In this document: positions 1 through 8,099 of the stretch, in pieces | How the letters are laid out: each line of letters opens with the position of its first letter | Numbering within the stretch: the first letter of the stretch is position 1 | From: Streptomyces sp. NBC_00490 | GTDB taxonomy: Bacteria > Actinomycetota > Actinomycetes > Streptomycetales > Streptomycetaceae | Direction: 5' to 3' | Length of the DNA stretch: 64,000 bases | NCBI RefSeq assembly: GCF_036013645.1 | Contig: NZ_CP107869.1 | Location: 8,494,001 to 8,558,000 of the forward strand | Notes under the pieces: generated by a model | Seen by the model: the letters and a program-made list of their open reading frames with translations, nothing else | What the model was told of the DNA's origin: nothing | The model's database searches: none | Program-made: the position numbers and the translations under genes

Positions 1-486
1 GGCGCGCTGCAGGCGGGAGAGCACCCCGAAGGCGTACGCGCAGGCGACGCCCATCAGCTGGAAGGCGTACTCGAAGGGCTGGGGTTCCTGCTTGTGCAGC
101 ATGACCAGCGAGACCCCGAGGAGCCAGCCCGCCAGCATGAAACGCCGCTGCCAGGGCCTGCCCCGGGCGGCCATCGTGTACAGGACGACCAGGCCGCCGT
201 ACATCACGTCCGGCGGCGGCGCGTGATGCAGTGCCTGGGCGGGCGTGGCCACCGACACGGCGCACGCCATCGCGAACGGGGCGCGGCTGCGCCACACCAG
301 GGGGACGGCCGTCGCCGCGCCGAGCAGCCAGCCCGCCCAGGTGAGCGGCTCGCCCCCCTCGTCGGGGAAGATCCACTGCAACGAGGCGGCGAACAGCACG
401 AGCGCGGCGAGCGCCGTGTCGACGGCGTACCGGTTCGCCGCGCGCAGCCGCGCGGCGACGGAAGTGAACCAGGACTGGGCGGACAT
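1..486 (-). CDS. Sensor-histidine-kinase-like membrane protein, N-terminal part (partial)
   Basis: The frame is open from an ATG at 486 to the window edge (162 codons), so the C-terminal part lies outside. What is visible is almost all membrane: hydrophobic stretches at about residues 21-40, 48-64, 70-85, 94-108, 116-131 and 139-156, after a short cytosolic N-terminus beginning MSAQSWFTSVAARL. This layout (five or six short helices, many W/R pairs, no signal peptide) is typical of the input region of NarL-type (HisKA_3) sensor kinases of Streptomyces. The kinase domain itself is not seen, so the function is an inference from layout. Another multi-pass membrane protein is possible. Confidence 0.6.
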   Translation of the reverse strand, partial: MSAQSWFTSVAARLRAANRYAVDTALAALVLFAASLQWIFPDEGGEPLTWAGWLLGAATAVPLVWRSRAPFAMACAVSVATPAQALHHAPPPDVMYGGLVVLYTMAARGRPWQRRFMLAGWLLGVSLVMLHKQEPQPFEYAFQLMGVACAYAFGVLSRLQRA

Positions 487-580
487 GAGCGGCTCCTCGG
501 GGCAAGGGCCGTACCAGTATCGCGAGGGGTGTGCCGCCGGGCCTCGCCGGTGAGAGGGATATCCGGCACCGGCCCAGTGG

Positions 581-1351
581 TCAGCCGTCGAGCTTCGAGG
601 CACCCTTGTCCGGCCGCCACCCCAGCGCCCGCGATATCCCCCGCGCGGCCATCCGCACCGCCGGAACCAGCACCGGCACCTGCGCGTCGGTCTGCGGCAC
701 CACGATCGACACCGCGGCCACCACCGCGCCGCCCGTTCCGCGTACGGGGGCGGCGACCGAGAGGGCGTCGTCGGTGACCTGGCGGTCGCTCACCGCCACC
801 CCTGTGCGGCGTACGTCGGCGAGGACCCGGCGCAACCGGGCCGGGTCGGTGAGCGTGTACGGGGTGAAGGAGGTCAACGGGCCCGCGCAGTAACGCTCCT
901 GGACCTCCGGGCTCTCGTGTGCGAGCAGGGCGAGGCCGACGCCGGTGGCGTGCAGTGGCCAGCGGGCGCCGACCCGGATGTGGACGCCGACCGACGAACG
1001 GCCCGACAGCCACTCGATGTAGACGACCTCGGCGCCGTCCCGCACCGCCAACTGCACGTTCTCGTGGGTGGCTTCGTACAGGTCCTCCAGGTACGGCAGC
1101 GCGATCTGGCGCAGCGCGAGCCCGCGCGGGGCGAGCGCCGCGACCTCCCACAGCCGCAGTCCGACGTGGTAGACGCCTGACTCGTCCCGCTCCAGGGCGC
1201 CCCACTCGGTGAGGGCGCCCACGAGCCGGTGGGCGGTGGTCAGGGTCAGCCCGGCCCGCCGGCTGATGTCCGTCAGGCTCAGTGCCGGGTGTTCGTGGTC
1301 GAACGCGGCGAGCACGGACAGCAGTCGGTCGGGCGCGGAGCGGACGGTCAT
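581..1351 (-). CDS. IclR family transcriptional regulator
   Basis: A 256-residue protein, the usual length for IclR regulators. The N-terminal winged helix-turn-helix covers about residues 5-65 (LTDISRRAGLTLTTAHRLVG is the recognition part). The IclR effector domain follows from about 80 to 245, with the family signatures HATGVGLALLAH and SVAAPVRGTGG. The ATG overlaps the stop of the upstream secreted hydrolase by four bases (ATGA), so the two genes are translationally coupled. The likely job is control of that hydrolase or of the aromatic-acid genes nearby. IclR proteins commonly sense aromatic or short organic acids; the effector here is unknown. Confidence 0.9.
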   Translation of the reverse strand: MTVRSAPDRLLSVLAAFDHEHPALSLTDISRRAGLTLTTAHRLVGALTEWGALERDESGVYHVGLRLWEVAALAPRGLALRQIALPYLEDLYEATHENVQLAVRDGAEVVYIEWLSGRSSVGVHIRVGARWPLHATGVGLALLAHESPEVQERYCAGPLTSFTPYTLTDPARLRRVLADVRRTGVAVSDRQVTDDALSVAAPVRGTGGAVVAAVSIVVPQTDAQVPVLVPAVRMAARGISRALGWRPDKGASKLDG

Positions 1352-2724
1352 GGCCGGACGTCTCCCGGGTGGGCGAGGTCGTAGGGGCGGGGGTAGACGG
1401 CGGGACGGTAGCTCACGTATCGCGGTTCCGTCGTGGGATCCGCTTGTGCGGCACGGGAGTTGAGGGCCTCGGGCGAGGCGTCCCAGCGGCCGGTGTCGAG
1501 GCGGCGTTCCAGGGTGCGCAGGGCGCCGATCGTCTCACCCGTGGTGAAGGTGCAGTGGCCGGGGCTGTCGACGTAGGCCTGGCTGAGCAGCCTGCCGGAG
1601 TGCGCCGCCGTGGCCGCCCGCCGGTAGGCGCTCTCGGCCTGGACGGGGATCAGCGCGTCGCCGGTCGTGTGGATGTTCAGCTGGGGGTCGGACAGGCGGC
1701 CCGACAGTGCGCTGGTCCGCCGCATCCACCGTACGGCCTTGGCGTCGGCGGATATCCGGGGTGCGCGGTTGAGGGTCCCGAGGTCGGCGCGCAGGGCGAG
1801 GCCGGCCTCCTTGTAGAGCTCCTTCACCTCTTTGAACAGCGGGGACCGGGCGAGCATCGCCGTGTAGTCGACGCCTGTGTTCCAGGACATGTTGCCGCCC
1901 GCCCGGCTCTCGGCCTCCTGCCGCCAGCTGAAGGCGGGCAGGCTCAGGAGGCCGGAAACCGCCGCGTACTGGTTGGACTGCTGGGCGTTCCAGTCGGTGG
2001 GGGCGGGCTCGGTCTGGGAGGGGTCGTTGTAGCCGGGGATGTTGTGCAGGGCGGCGGCCAGCGCGATACGGGCCCGGCCCTCCGGCGTCCGCTGGGCCTC
2101 GGTGACCTTCGCGGAGAGCGCGTTCGCGGCGCCGACGGCCGCCGACTGGTCGGCGAACCCGGCGAGTTGGATGTCGGCGTCCGGCGCGAGCAGCGTCTTG
2201 AGCGCGAACACCGGGTCCAGGGTGCTGTTCCAGTTCGCGACACCGCCCTGCACCAGACCGCACATCGACAGCGAGCCGTCGAACCGGTCGGCGTGCCGCT
2301 CGGCGAGGGCCGTCGTGACGAAACCGCCGTACGAGGTGCCCCAGGCGATGGTCTCGCGGGCCTTGCCGAACTTCTCCGTGAACAGGTCCAGCGTGGCCAG
2401 TTGGTCCGGCACGGCGTCCGTGATCGCCCAGCCGTTCGTCGCGTACGAGGAGCCGATGAGCGCGTAGCCCTCGTCGAGGAGCTCGGTGAGGGTGGCCGGA
2501 CTGGGCGCGTTCTGGGCCGAGACGGGGGCGGTGGCGGGGCGGTAGCCGTGGCTGTAGAGCAGCACGGTGCCGTTCCAGGCGGCGGGGACGTCCATCAAGT
2601 ACTGCGCGCCCGAGGCGAGTCGGCCCTCCAGGTGGGTGTCCGTGGGGGCGGCCTGGGCGGGGACGGCGACGGCTGTGCACAGGGTCGCGGTCAGTACGGC
2701 GAGAGCGGTGGGGGTTCTCAACAC
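1348..2724 (-). CDS. Secreted alpha/beta hydrolase (esterase-like)
   Basis: A 458-residue protein with a Sec signal peptide (hydrophobic residues 8-21, cleavage near AQA-AP at 26). The alpha/beta hydrolase nucleophile elbow GTSYGG places the serine at residue 131. A plausible triad is completed by Asp356 (TTGDALIP) and His390 (SPGHCTF). A preceding SHGY at about 58-61 can supply the oxyanion hole. The family is that of large secreted actinomycete serine hydrolases with no fixed substrate. It is the first gene of a two-gene unit with the IclR regulator. Because it sits beside a hydroxycinnamate-type operon, a feruloyl-esterase-like role is attractive but is only inference; a tripeptidyl or other esterase role cannot be excluded. 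Confidence 0.85.
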   Translation of the reverse strand: MLRTPTALAVLTATLCTAVAVPAQAAPTDTHLEGRLASGAQYLMDVPAAWNGTVLLYSHGYRPATAPVSAQNAPSPATLTELLDEGYALIGSSYATNGWAITDAVPDQLATLDLFTEKFGKARETIAWGTSYGGFVTTALAERHADRFDGSLSMCGLVQGGVANWNSTLDPVFALKTLLAPDADIQLAGFADQSAAVGAANALSAKVTEAQRTPEGRARIALAAALHNIPGYNDPSQTEPAPTDWNAQQSNQYAAVSGLLSLPAFSWRQEAESRAGGNMSWNTGVDYTAMLARSPLFKEVKELYKEAGLALRADLGTLNRAPRISADAKAVRWMRRTSALSGRLSDPQLNIHTTGDALIPVQAESAYRRAATAAHSGRLLSQAYVDSPGHCTFTTGETIGALRTLERRLDTGRWDASPEALNSRAAQADPTTEPRYVSYRPAVYPRPYDLAHPGDVRP

Positions 2725-2809
2725 GGGTCCCTTCCGATGCGGGGGCGGGAGTGCGGGACGCGAGTGAAGTTAGGCAATCCCTGTATCACCGTCAATCACT
2801 TGCACAACA

Positions 2810-3337
2810 TCAGTTGAGTCCGTCCTCCGCGATCCGCAGCAGCAGTCCGTGCAGGACCTCCCGCTCGGCGGCGTCCAGCGGGTCCAGGAGCTCGTTCGTC
2901 ACCCGCCGGCCCGCCTCGTCGGTGTCGCGCAGGAACGCGCGGCCGTCCTCGGTCAGGACGACGATCCGGCTGCGGCGGTCGTCGGGGGAGGGGCGCCGCT
3001 CGGCGAGGCCCAGCTTCTCCAGGTCGTCGACCAGACCGACGATCGCGCTCGGGTCGTAGCCGAGCCGATGGCTCAGCTCGCGCTGGAGCGCTCCGTCGGA
3101 ACCGGCGAGGAAGCGCATCAGCGCGTAGTGGCGCAGCCGCAGTCCCGACTCCTGGAGGAACGCGTTGAACAACTGACCCGAGCGCAGCCCCAGGCGGTAC
3201 AGCAGATAGCCCGCGTCGGCATGCAGCCCGCGCATCCACGGCTCGTCCGCGTCGATCAGGTTCGGGTTGGTGACGTGCTGGCGTGTGATGGCGGGCTCCC
3301 TGGGTCGGTCTGTCGTGCAGATTCCAGCATGACGCAC
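2810..3337 (-). CDS. MarR family regulator (CouR-like), divergent from the hydroxycinnamate-type operon
   Basis: Winged-helix MarR protein. The DNA-binding core is in the middle (LRHYALMRFLAGSDG, then LSHRLGYDPSAIVGLVDDLEKLGL and the wing RRPSPDDRRSRIV), with dimerisation helices at both ends. The start is uncertain. The longest frame would begin with TTG at 3370, inside the likely operator. I took the in-frame GTG at 3337; an ATG at 3235 would still give a 141-residue protein of normal MarR length. It is transcribed away from the SDR operon, with a perfect palindrome between them. Known relatives (CouR of Rhodococcus) repress until a hydroxycinnamoyl-CoA binds; the ligand here is inferred from the gene set. 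Confidence 0.85.
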   Translation of the reverse strand: MRHAGICTTDRPREPAITRQHVTNPNLIDADEPWMRGLHADAGYLLYRLGLRSGQLFNAFLQESGLRLRHYALMRFLAGSDGALQRELSHRLGYDPSAIVGLVDDLEKLGLAERRPSPDDRRSRIVVLTEDGRAFLRDTDEAGRRVTNELLDPLDAAEREVLHGLLLRIAEDGLN

Positions 3338-3357
3338 CCGTAGGTCATCAACAACTA

Positions 3358-3367
3358 TTGACGTCAA
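3358..3367. promoter_or_regulatory. Palindromic operator between MarR and SDR genes
   Basis: TTGACGTCAA is a perfect 10-bp palindrome inside an AT-rich patch (3346-3378) that stands out from the GC-rich surroundings. It lies between the divergent MarR and SDR genes and is a natural MarR dimer site. Binding here could shut both promoters at once. Confidence 0.6.
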
Positions 3368-3455
3368 CAATTATTGCTCTTAGCTTCGATCTCGGCAGCG
3401 GAGCCGCACGGCGGCCTCCGCACCACCCGCATCAGCTCGTGAAGGGACCTCCCCC

Positions 3456-4373
3456 GTGCCCAGCATCGATCTCTCCGGCAAGGTCGCCGTCGTCACCGGC
3501 AGCGGCCGGGGCCTCGGCCTCGCCTATGCGCACGCTCTGGCCGCCCACGGCGCGTCCGTGGTCGTCAACGACGTCGACGAGGCGGTGGCCGAGGCAGCCG
3601 TGAAGTCCCTCACCGAGGCCGGCGGCAATGCCGTCGCCGAGGTCGTCCCCGTCGGCACCACCGAGGCCGCCGAGCGGCTCGTGAACAGGGCCGTAGAGGA
3701 GTTCGGACGGATCGACATCCTGGTCACCAACGCGGGCATCCTGCGCGACAAGGTGCTCTGGAAGATGACCGACGACGACTTCGACGCGGTGATCACCACC
3801 CACCTCAAGGGCACCTTCACCTGCGCCCGCGCCGCCGCCGTCCGGATGCGCGAGCAGGGCGAGGGCGGCTCGCTGATCCTGGTCGGCTCCCCGGCCGGGC
3901 AGCGCGGCAACTTCGGGCAGACGAACTACTCCGCCGCCAAGGCCGGCATCGCCGCCTTCGCCCGCACCTGGTCCATGGAGCTGGGCCGCGCCGGCATCAC
4001 CGTCAACGCGATCGTGCCGGTCGCCGCGACCGCGATGACCGAGACGATCCCGGCCTTCGCCCCCTACATCGACGCCATGAAGCAGGGCGAGCCGCTCCCG
4101 GACTTCCTCCGCAAGGGCGAGGGCTTCGGCACCCCCCAGGACTGCGCGGCCCTCGTCCCCTTCCTCGCCTCCGAGGCCGCCCGGGGCATCACCGGCCAGG
4201 CCATCGGCATCGGCGGCGACAAGGTGGCACTCTGGTCGCATCCGCAGGAGATCAGGACGGCCTACGCCGACGGCGGCTGGACCCCCGACACCCTGGCCGA
4301 CGCCTTCCCGACGTCGGTCGGCGCCGAACTCCAGACCGTCGGCATCCCGGCGCCGAAGCTTCCGGAGGCGTGA
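3456..4373 (+). CDS. SDR oxidoreductase, probable 3-hydroxyacyl-CoA dehydrogenase (CouN-like)
   Basis: A 305-residue classical short-chain dehydrogenase. The Rossmann motif TGSGRGLG is at residues 14-21, the NAG motif at 92-94, and the catalytic triad is Ser145, Tyr158 and Lys162 (YSAAK). A C-terminal extension after about 250 is longer than in FabG. It is the first gene of a tight operon with an amidohydrolase, an acyl-CoA ligase and a MaoC hydratase. In the known hydroxycinnamate pathway the SDR oxidises the 3-hydroxy-3-arylpropanoyl-CoA to the beta-keto thioester. That role fits here by context. On sequence alone it could be any 3-oxoacyl reductase. Confidence 0.88.
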   Translation: MPSIDLSGKVAVVTGSGRGLGLAYAHALAAHGASVVVNDVDEAVAEAAVKSLTEAGGNAVAEVVPVGTTEAAERLVNRAVEEFGRIDILVTNAGILRDKVLWKMTDDDFDAVITTHLKGTFTCARAAAVRMREQGEGGSLILVGSPAGQRGNFGQTNYSAAKAGIAAFARTWSMELGRAGITVNAIVPVAATAMTETIPAFAPYIDAMKQGEPLPDFLRKGEGFGTPQDCAALVPFLASEAARGITGQAIGIGGDKVALWSHPQEIRTAYADGGWTPDTLADAFPTSVGAELQTVGIPAPKLPEA

Positions 4374-5278
4374 TGACCCCCTCGACGAACACCGCTCCCT
4401 CGATGAACGTCGACGACCTGGTCGCCATCGACGTCCACACCCACGCCGAGGTCTCCTCCCAGGGGCACTCCTCCCTGGACGACGACCTCCACGACGCCTC
4501 CTCCGCCTACTTCAAGGTCGAGGGCAAGCGGAAGCCGACGCTCGAGGAGACGGCCGCCTACTACCGCGAGCGGAAGATGGCCGCCGTGATCTTCACGGTG
4601 GACGCGGAGTCGGCGACCGGCACCCCGCCGGTCCCCAACGAGGAGGTCGCCGAGGCGGCCGCCGCCAGCTCCGACGTGCTGATCCCCTTCGCCTCCATCG
4701 ACCCCTTCCGGGGCAGGGCCGGGGTCAAGCAGGCCCGCCGGCTGGTCGAGGAGTACGGGGTGAAGGGCTTCAAGTTCCACCCCAGCATCCAGGGCTTCTT
4801 CCCCAACGACCGCTCGGTGGCGTACGACCTGTACGAGGTCATCGAGGAGACGGGCACGATCGCCCTCTTCCACACCGGGCAGACGGGCATCGGCGCCGGA
4901 GTCCCGGGCGGCGGCGGGATCAGGCTCAAGTACTCCAACCCCCTCCACGTCGACGACGTGGCGGCCGACTTCCCGCATCTGAAGATCATCCTGGCGCACC
5001 CGTCCTTCCCCTGGCAGGACGAGGCCCTCGCCGTCGCCACCCACAAGCCGGGCGTCCACATCGACCTGTCCGGCTGGTCGCCGAAGTACTTCCCTCCGCA
5101 GCTGGTGCAGTACGCGAACACCCTGCTCAAGGACAAGGTCCTCTTCGGCTCCGACTTCCCCGTCCTCACCCCCGACCGCTGGCTCGCGGACTTCGAGAAG
5201 CTGTCGATCAAGGACGAGGTCAAGCCGAAGATCCTCAAGGAGAACGCCGCCCGTCTGCTCGGGCTGACGAAGCCGTAA
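4373..5278 (+). CDS. Amidohydrolase-family (TIM-barrel) hydrolase, CouO-like beta-ketoacyl-CoA hydrolase
   Basis: A 301-residue amidohydrolase_2 type protein. The N-terminal metal motif is HTHAE (after AIDVH), with further ligand candidates in FKFHPS, ALFHTG and ILAHPS, and a late Asp in LFGSDFPV. The ATG at 4373 shares its A with the TGA of the SDR (TGATG overlap); a GTG one codon earlier is also possible. In the Rhodococcus cou pathway a protein of this family cleaves the aryl beta-ketoacyl-CoA to the aromatic acid and acetyl-CoA. The same fold also makes decarboxylases and hydratases, so the assignment depends on the operon. Confidence 0.87.
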   Translation: MTPSTNTAPSMNVDDLVAIDVHTHAEVSSQGHSSLDDDLHDASSAYFKVEGKRKPTLEETAAYYRERKMAAVIFTVDAESATGTPPVPNEEVAEAAAASSDVLIPFASIDPFRGRAGVKQARRLVEEYGVKGFKFHPSIQGFFPNDRSVAYDLYEVIEETGTIALFHTGQTGIGAGVPGGGGIRLKYSNPLHVDDVAADFPHLKIILAHPSFPWQDEALAVATHKPGVHIDLSGWSPKYFPPQLVQYANTLLKDKVLFGSDFPVLTPDRWLADFEKLSIKDEVKPKILKENAARLLGLTKP

Positions 5279-5288
5279 GGGGCCCCGC

Positions 5289-6803
5289 ATGCGCAACGAG
5301 GGACTGGGGTCATGGCCCGCACGCCGGGCCCGCAAGACCCCGCACCGCACGGCGCTGGTCCACGGCGAACAGTCGACCGACTACCGCACATTGCATACAC
5401 GTACCACGCGTCTGGCCCACGCCCTGCGCGCCAGGGGCGTCCGCCGCGGCGACCGGATCGCCTACCTCGGCCCGAACCACCCCTCCTACCTGGAGACCCT
5501 GTTCGCGGCAGGCACCCTCGGCGCGGTCTTCGTCCCGCTCAACACCCGCCTCGCGGGCCCCGAGATCGCCTACCAGCTCGCCGACTCCGGAGCCAAGGCC
5601 CTCGTCTACGGGCCGTCGCACGCCGGGCTGGTCGCCGGACTCCCGGGCAGCACCGACGTACGCGTGTACGTCGAGGTCGGCGCCGAGTACGAACAAGCGC
5701 TGGCGTCGGCCTCCGAGGAGCCCGTCGACGAGCCGGTCGCCCCGGACGACACCTGCATCATCATGTACACCTCGGGGACGACCGGCCGCCCCAAGGGCGC
5801 CATGCTCACCCACGGGAACCTGACCTGGAACGCGATCAACGTCCTCGTCGACACCGACCTGATCGCCGACGAACGCGCCCTGGTCTCCGCCCCGTTGTTC
5901 CACACGGCCGGGCTGAACATGCTGACGCTGCCGGTCCTGCTCAAGGGCGGCACCTGCGTCCTGGTCGAGGCCTTCGACCCGGCGGCCACCTTCGACCTCA
6001 TCGAACGGCACCGGATCACCTTCATGTTCGGGGTGCCGACGATGTTCGAGCAGGTGGCCCGGCATCCGCGCTGGGCCGACGCCGACCTCTCCTCCCTGCG
6101 GATCCTGACCTGCGGCGGCTCCCCGGTGTCCACACCGCTGATCGCCGCGTACCAGGAGCGGGGTCTCACCTTCCTCCAGGGCTACGGCATGACGGAGGCG
6201 AGCCCCGGCACGCTGTTCCTGGACGCGGAGCACGCGCTCAGCAAGGCAGGCTCGGCGGGCGTACCGCACTTCTTCAGCGACGTACGGGTGGTGCGGCCCG
6301 ACCTCACCCCCGCCGACGTCGGCGAGACCGGCGAGGTCCACGTCCGCGGGCCGCATGTCATGCCCGGCTACTGGGGGCTGCCCGAGGAGACGGCCGCCGC
6401 CTTCGCGGACGGCTGGTTCCGCAGCGGGGACGCCGCCCGGGTCGACGAGGACGGTTACGTGCATATCGTCGACCGCATCAAGGACATGATCATCTCCGGC
6501 GGTGAGAACGTCTACCCCGCCGAGATCGAGGACCTGCTCCTCGCCCACCCCGACATCGTCGAGTGCGCGGTCATCGGCGTGCCGGACGACAAGTGGGGCG
6601 AGGTGCCGCGCGCGGTCGTCGTGCCCCGCGAGGGCGCCTCGCTCGACGCCGACGAGGTGCTGGCCGCCCTGTCCGGTCGCCTCGCCAAGTACAAGATCCC
6701 GAAGTCGGTGGTCATCGCGGACGAACTGCCGCGCACCGCCTCCGGGAAGCTCCTCAAGTCCCGTGTCCGTACCCGGTACGGCAACAGTGAAGGAACCTCA
6801 TGA
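5289..6803 (+). CDS. Acyl-CoA synthetase, probable hydroxycinnamate-CoA ligase (CouL-like)
   Basis: A 504-residue adenylate-forming enzyme of full length. The P-loop-like motif YTSGTTGRPKG is at about 160-170, the A5 motif QGYGMTEASP at about 297-306, the A7/A8 hinge SGDAARVDEDGYVHIVDRIKD at about 378-398, and the catalytic Lys in RTASGKLLK near the C-terminus. It activates a carboxylic acid to its CoA ester using ATP. It lies 10 bases after the amidohydrolase gene and overlaps the MaoC gene by four bases, so it is the entry enzyme of the operon. The substrate is inferred as p-coumarate or ferulate-like from the neighbours; a medium-chain fatty acid is the alternative. Confidence 0.9.
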   Translation: MRNEGLGSWPARRARKTPHRTALVHGEQSTDYRTLHTRTTRLAHALRARGVRRGDRIAYLGPNHPSYLETLFAAGTLGAVFVPLNTRLAGPEIAYQLADSGAKALVYGPSHAGLVAGLPGSTDVRVYVEVGAEYEQALASASEEPVDEPVAPDDTCIIMYTSGTTGRPKGAMLTHGNLTWNAINVLVDTDLIADERALVSAPLFHTAGLNMLTLPVLLKGGTCVLVEAFDPAATFDLIERHRITFMFGVPTMFEQVARHPRWADADLSSLRILTCGGSPVSTPLIAAYQERGLTFLQGYGMTEASPGTLFLDAEHALSKAGSAGVPHFFSDVRVVRPDLTPADVGETGEVHVRGPHVMPGYWGLPEETAAAFADGWFRSGDAARVDEDGYVHIVDRIKDMIISGGENVYPAEIEDLLLAHPDIVECAVIGVPDDKWGEVPRAVVVPREGASLDADEVLAALSGRLAKYKIPKSVVIADELPRTASGKLLKSRVRTRYGNSEGTS

Positions 6804-7255
6804 GCATCACCGTGAACGGCATCGACGAACTCAAGAAGCTGGCGGGCAGCGACCTCGGCACCAGTGAGTGGATCGAGGTCACCCAGGAGCGCATCAACAC
6901 GTTCGCCGACGCCACGGGTGACCACCAGTGGATCCACGTCGACCCCGAGAAGGCCGCCGAGGGACCCTTCGGCGCCCCCATCGCGCACGGCTATCTGACC
7001 CTCTCCCTCTTCATCCCGCTCTTCACCGAACTGCTGGACGTCCAGGGCGTCACGACGAAGGTCAACTACGGCCTGAACAAGGTCCGCTTCCCCTCGCCGG
7101 TGAAGGTCGGCTCGCGCATCCGGCTGGTCGGCAGGCTGGCCGAGGTCGAGGACGTGGCGGGCGGGGTGCAGATCACCGTCGACGGCACGATCGAGATCGA
7201 GGGCGGCGCCAAGCCGGCGGCCGTGCTGCAGAGCCTGTCCCGCTTCTACGCCTGA
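6800..7255 (+). CDS. MaoC-like (R)-hydratase, probable hydroxycinnamoyl-CoA hydratase (CouM-like)
   Basis: A 151-residue single hot-dog-fold protein. The hydratase catalytic dyad lies in FADATGDHQWIH (Asp and His), followed by the family signature GPFGAPIAHGYLTLSL. It begins in the ATGA overlap with the ligase stop, so it is coupled. It would add water across the enoyl-CoA double bond, giving the 3-hydroxyacyl-CoA used by the SDR encoded at the head of the operon. Its end runs 10 bases into the converging PaaX-type gene. Confidence 0.9.
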   Translation: MSITVNGIDELKKLAGSDLGTSEWIEVTQERINTFADATGDHQWIHVDPEKAAEGPFGAPIAHGYLTLSLFIPLFTELLDVQGVTTKVNYGLNKVRFPSPVKVGSRIRLVGRLAEVEDVAGGVQITVDGTIEIEGGAKPAAVLQSLSRFYA

Positions 7256-8076
7256 TCAGGGCGTACGGGCACCAGGTCGAGGAGACGTTCCGAGGCGTCC
7301 CGGGCCGGCGGGGTGAACCGCTCGTGCACCGCGCGGAACGTCTTCTCCGCCTGCTCGGCCGGCCAGTCGTCCGGCAGGTGCTTGACCGGCAGTCGCGGAT
7401 CGCGGCGGATGACCCGCAGCCACTCCGCCTGGAGCAGCAGCCGCTGGGCCAGGGCCTCGTCGGCTTCCGGCGCCCGGGTCTCCCAGGGCTGCCAGCGTCG
7501 TACGAACTGCCCGTAGCGCTCGGCCAGTTCGGCCAGCTCCCAGGTCTCCTCGATCATCGCGCCGATGTCCATGCCGGTGTCGGCGTGCGCGCGGAAGACC
7601 TTCACATGGGCGGACAGGCCCAGGTCGGCGACGAGTTCCGCGACGTCGACCTCGCCGGGCGCGATCCACAGACCGCTGAAGAGGGGGCCGAAGCCGCTCC
7701 AGGTGAGCTTGGAGCGCAGGTCGTGACGCTGCCGCTGCCAGGACTCGGGGAGCGAGAAGCCGAGCAGCGTCCAGGTGCCGTCCCACTGCCGGTTGACGGC
7801 GCCGGTCTGCCAGATCCGCCGCTCACCGTCGCGCAGGACGGCCTCCGAGTGCTCGGTCAGTCCGAAGTACATCCGGCGGCCCTCGCGCTGGCGGCGCAGC
7901 AGGCCGCGGTTCACCATCCGCGTCAGCGTCGAGCGCGTCGCCTGCTCGCCGATCCCGGCGCGGGCGAACACGTCGATGACGCTGCCCGAGTACACGCACA
8001 CGTCACGCCCGAGCACCTGGTCGCCCAGGAACGTGAGCATGAGGGACTGGGGCCGCAGCGACTCTTCCGTGGTCAC
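7246..8076 (-). CDS. PaaX family transcriptional regulator
   Basis: A 276-residue protein when started at the GTG at 8076; the open frame continues upstream but that part has no family features. The N-terminal winged helix (LMLTFLGDQVLG, then GEQATRSTLTRMVNRGLLRRQREGR) and the central PaaX domain (WTLLGFSLPES, FGPLFSGLWIAP) are clear. PaaX proteins usually repress aromatic CoA-thioester catabolism and respond to aryl-CoA. The gene faces the hydroxycinnamate-type operon and overlaps its last gene by 10 bases. It may control that operon or genes elsewhere; it is also co-directional with the glycan operon upstream. Confidence 0.9.
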   Translation of the reverse strand: MTTEESLRPQSLMLTFLGDQVLGRDVCVYSGSVIDVFARAGIGEQATRSTLTRMVNRGLLRRQREGRRMYFGLTEHSEAVLRDGERRIWQTGAVNRQWDGTWTLLGFSLPESWQRQRHDLRSKLTWSGFGPLFSGLWIAPGEVDVAELVADLGLSAHVKVFRAHADTGMDIGAMIEETWELAELAERYGQFVRRWQPWETRAPEADEALAQRLLLQAEWLRVIRRDPRLPVKHLPDDWPAEQAEKTFRAVHERFTPPARDASERLLDLVPVRPDQA

Positions 8077-8099
8077 GCGGCCACCGTACCTCGCCCCGA

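Noticed and set aside
94..893. Long plus-strand frames opposite the sensor-kinase and IclR genes
   Set aside because: Arg/Pro/Gly-rich translations typical of shadow frames in GC-rich DNA; the minus-strand genes have clear domains.
1282..2817. 511-codon plus-strand open frame opposite the secreted hydrolase
   Set aside because: Gly/Val/Arg-rich and without any recognisable motif; the minus strand has a signal peptide and catalytic triad.
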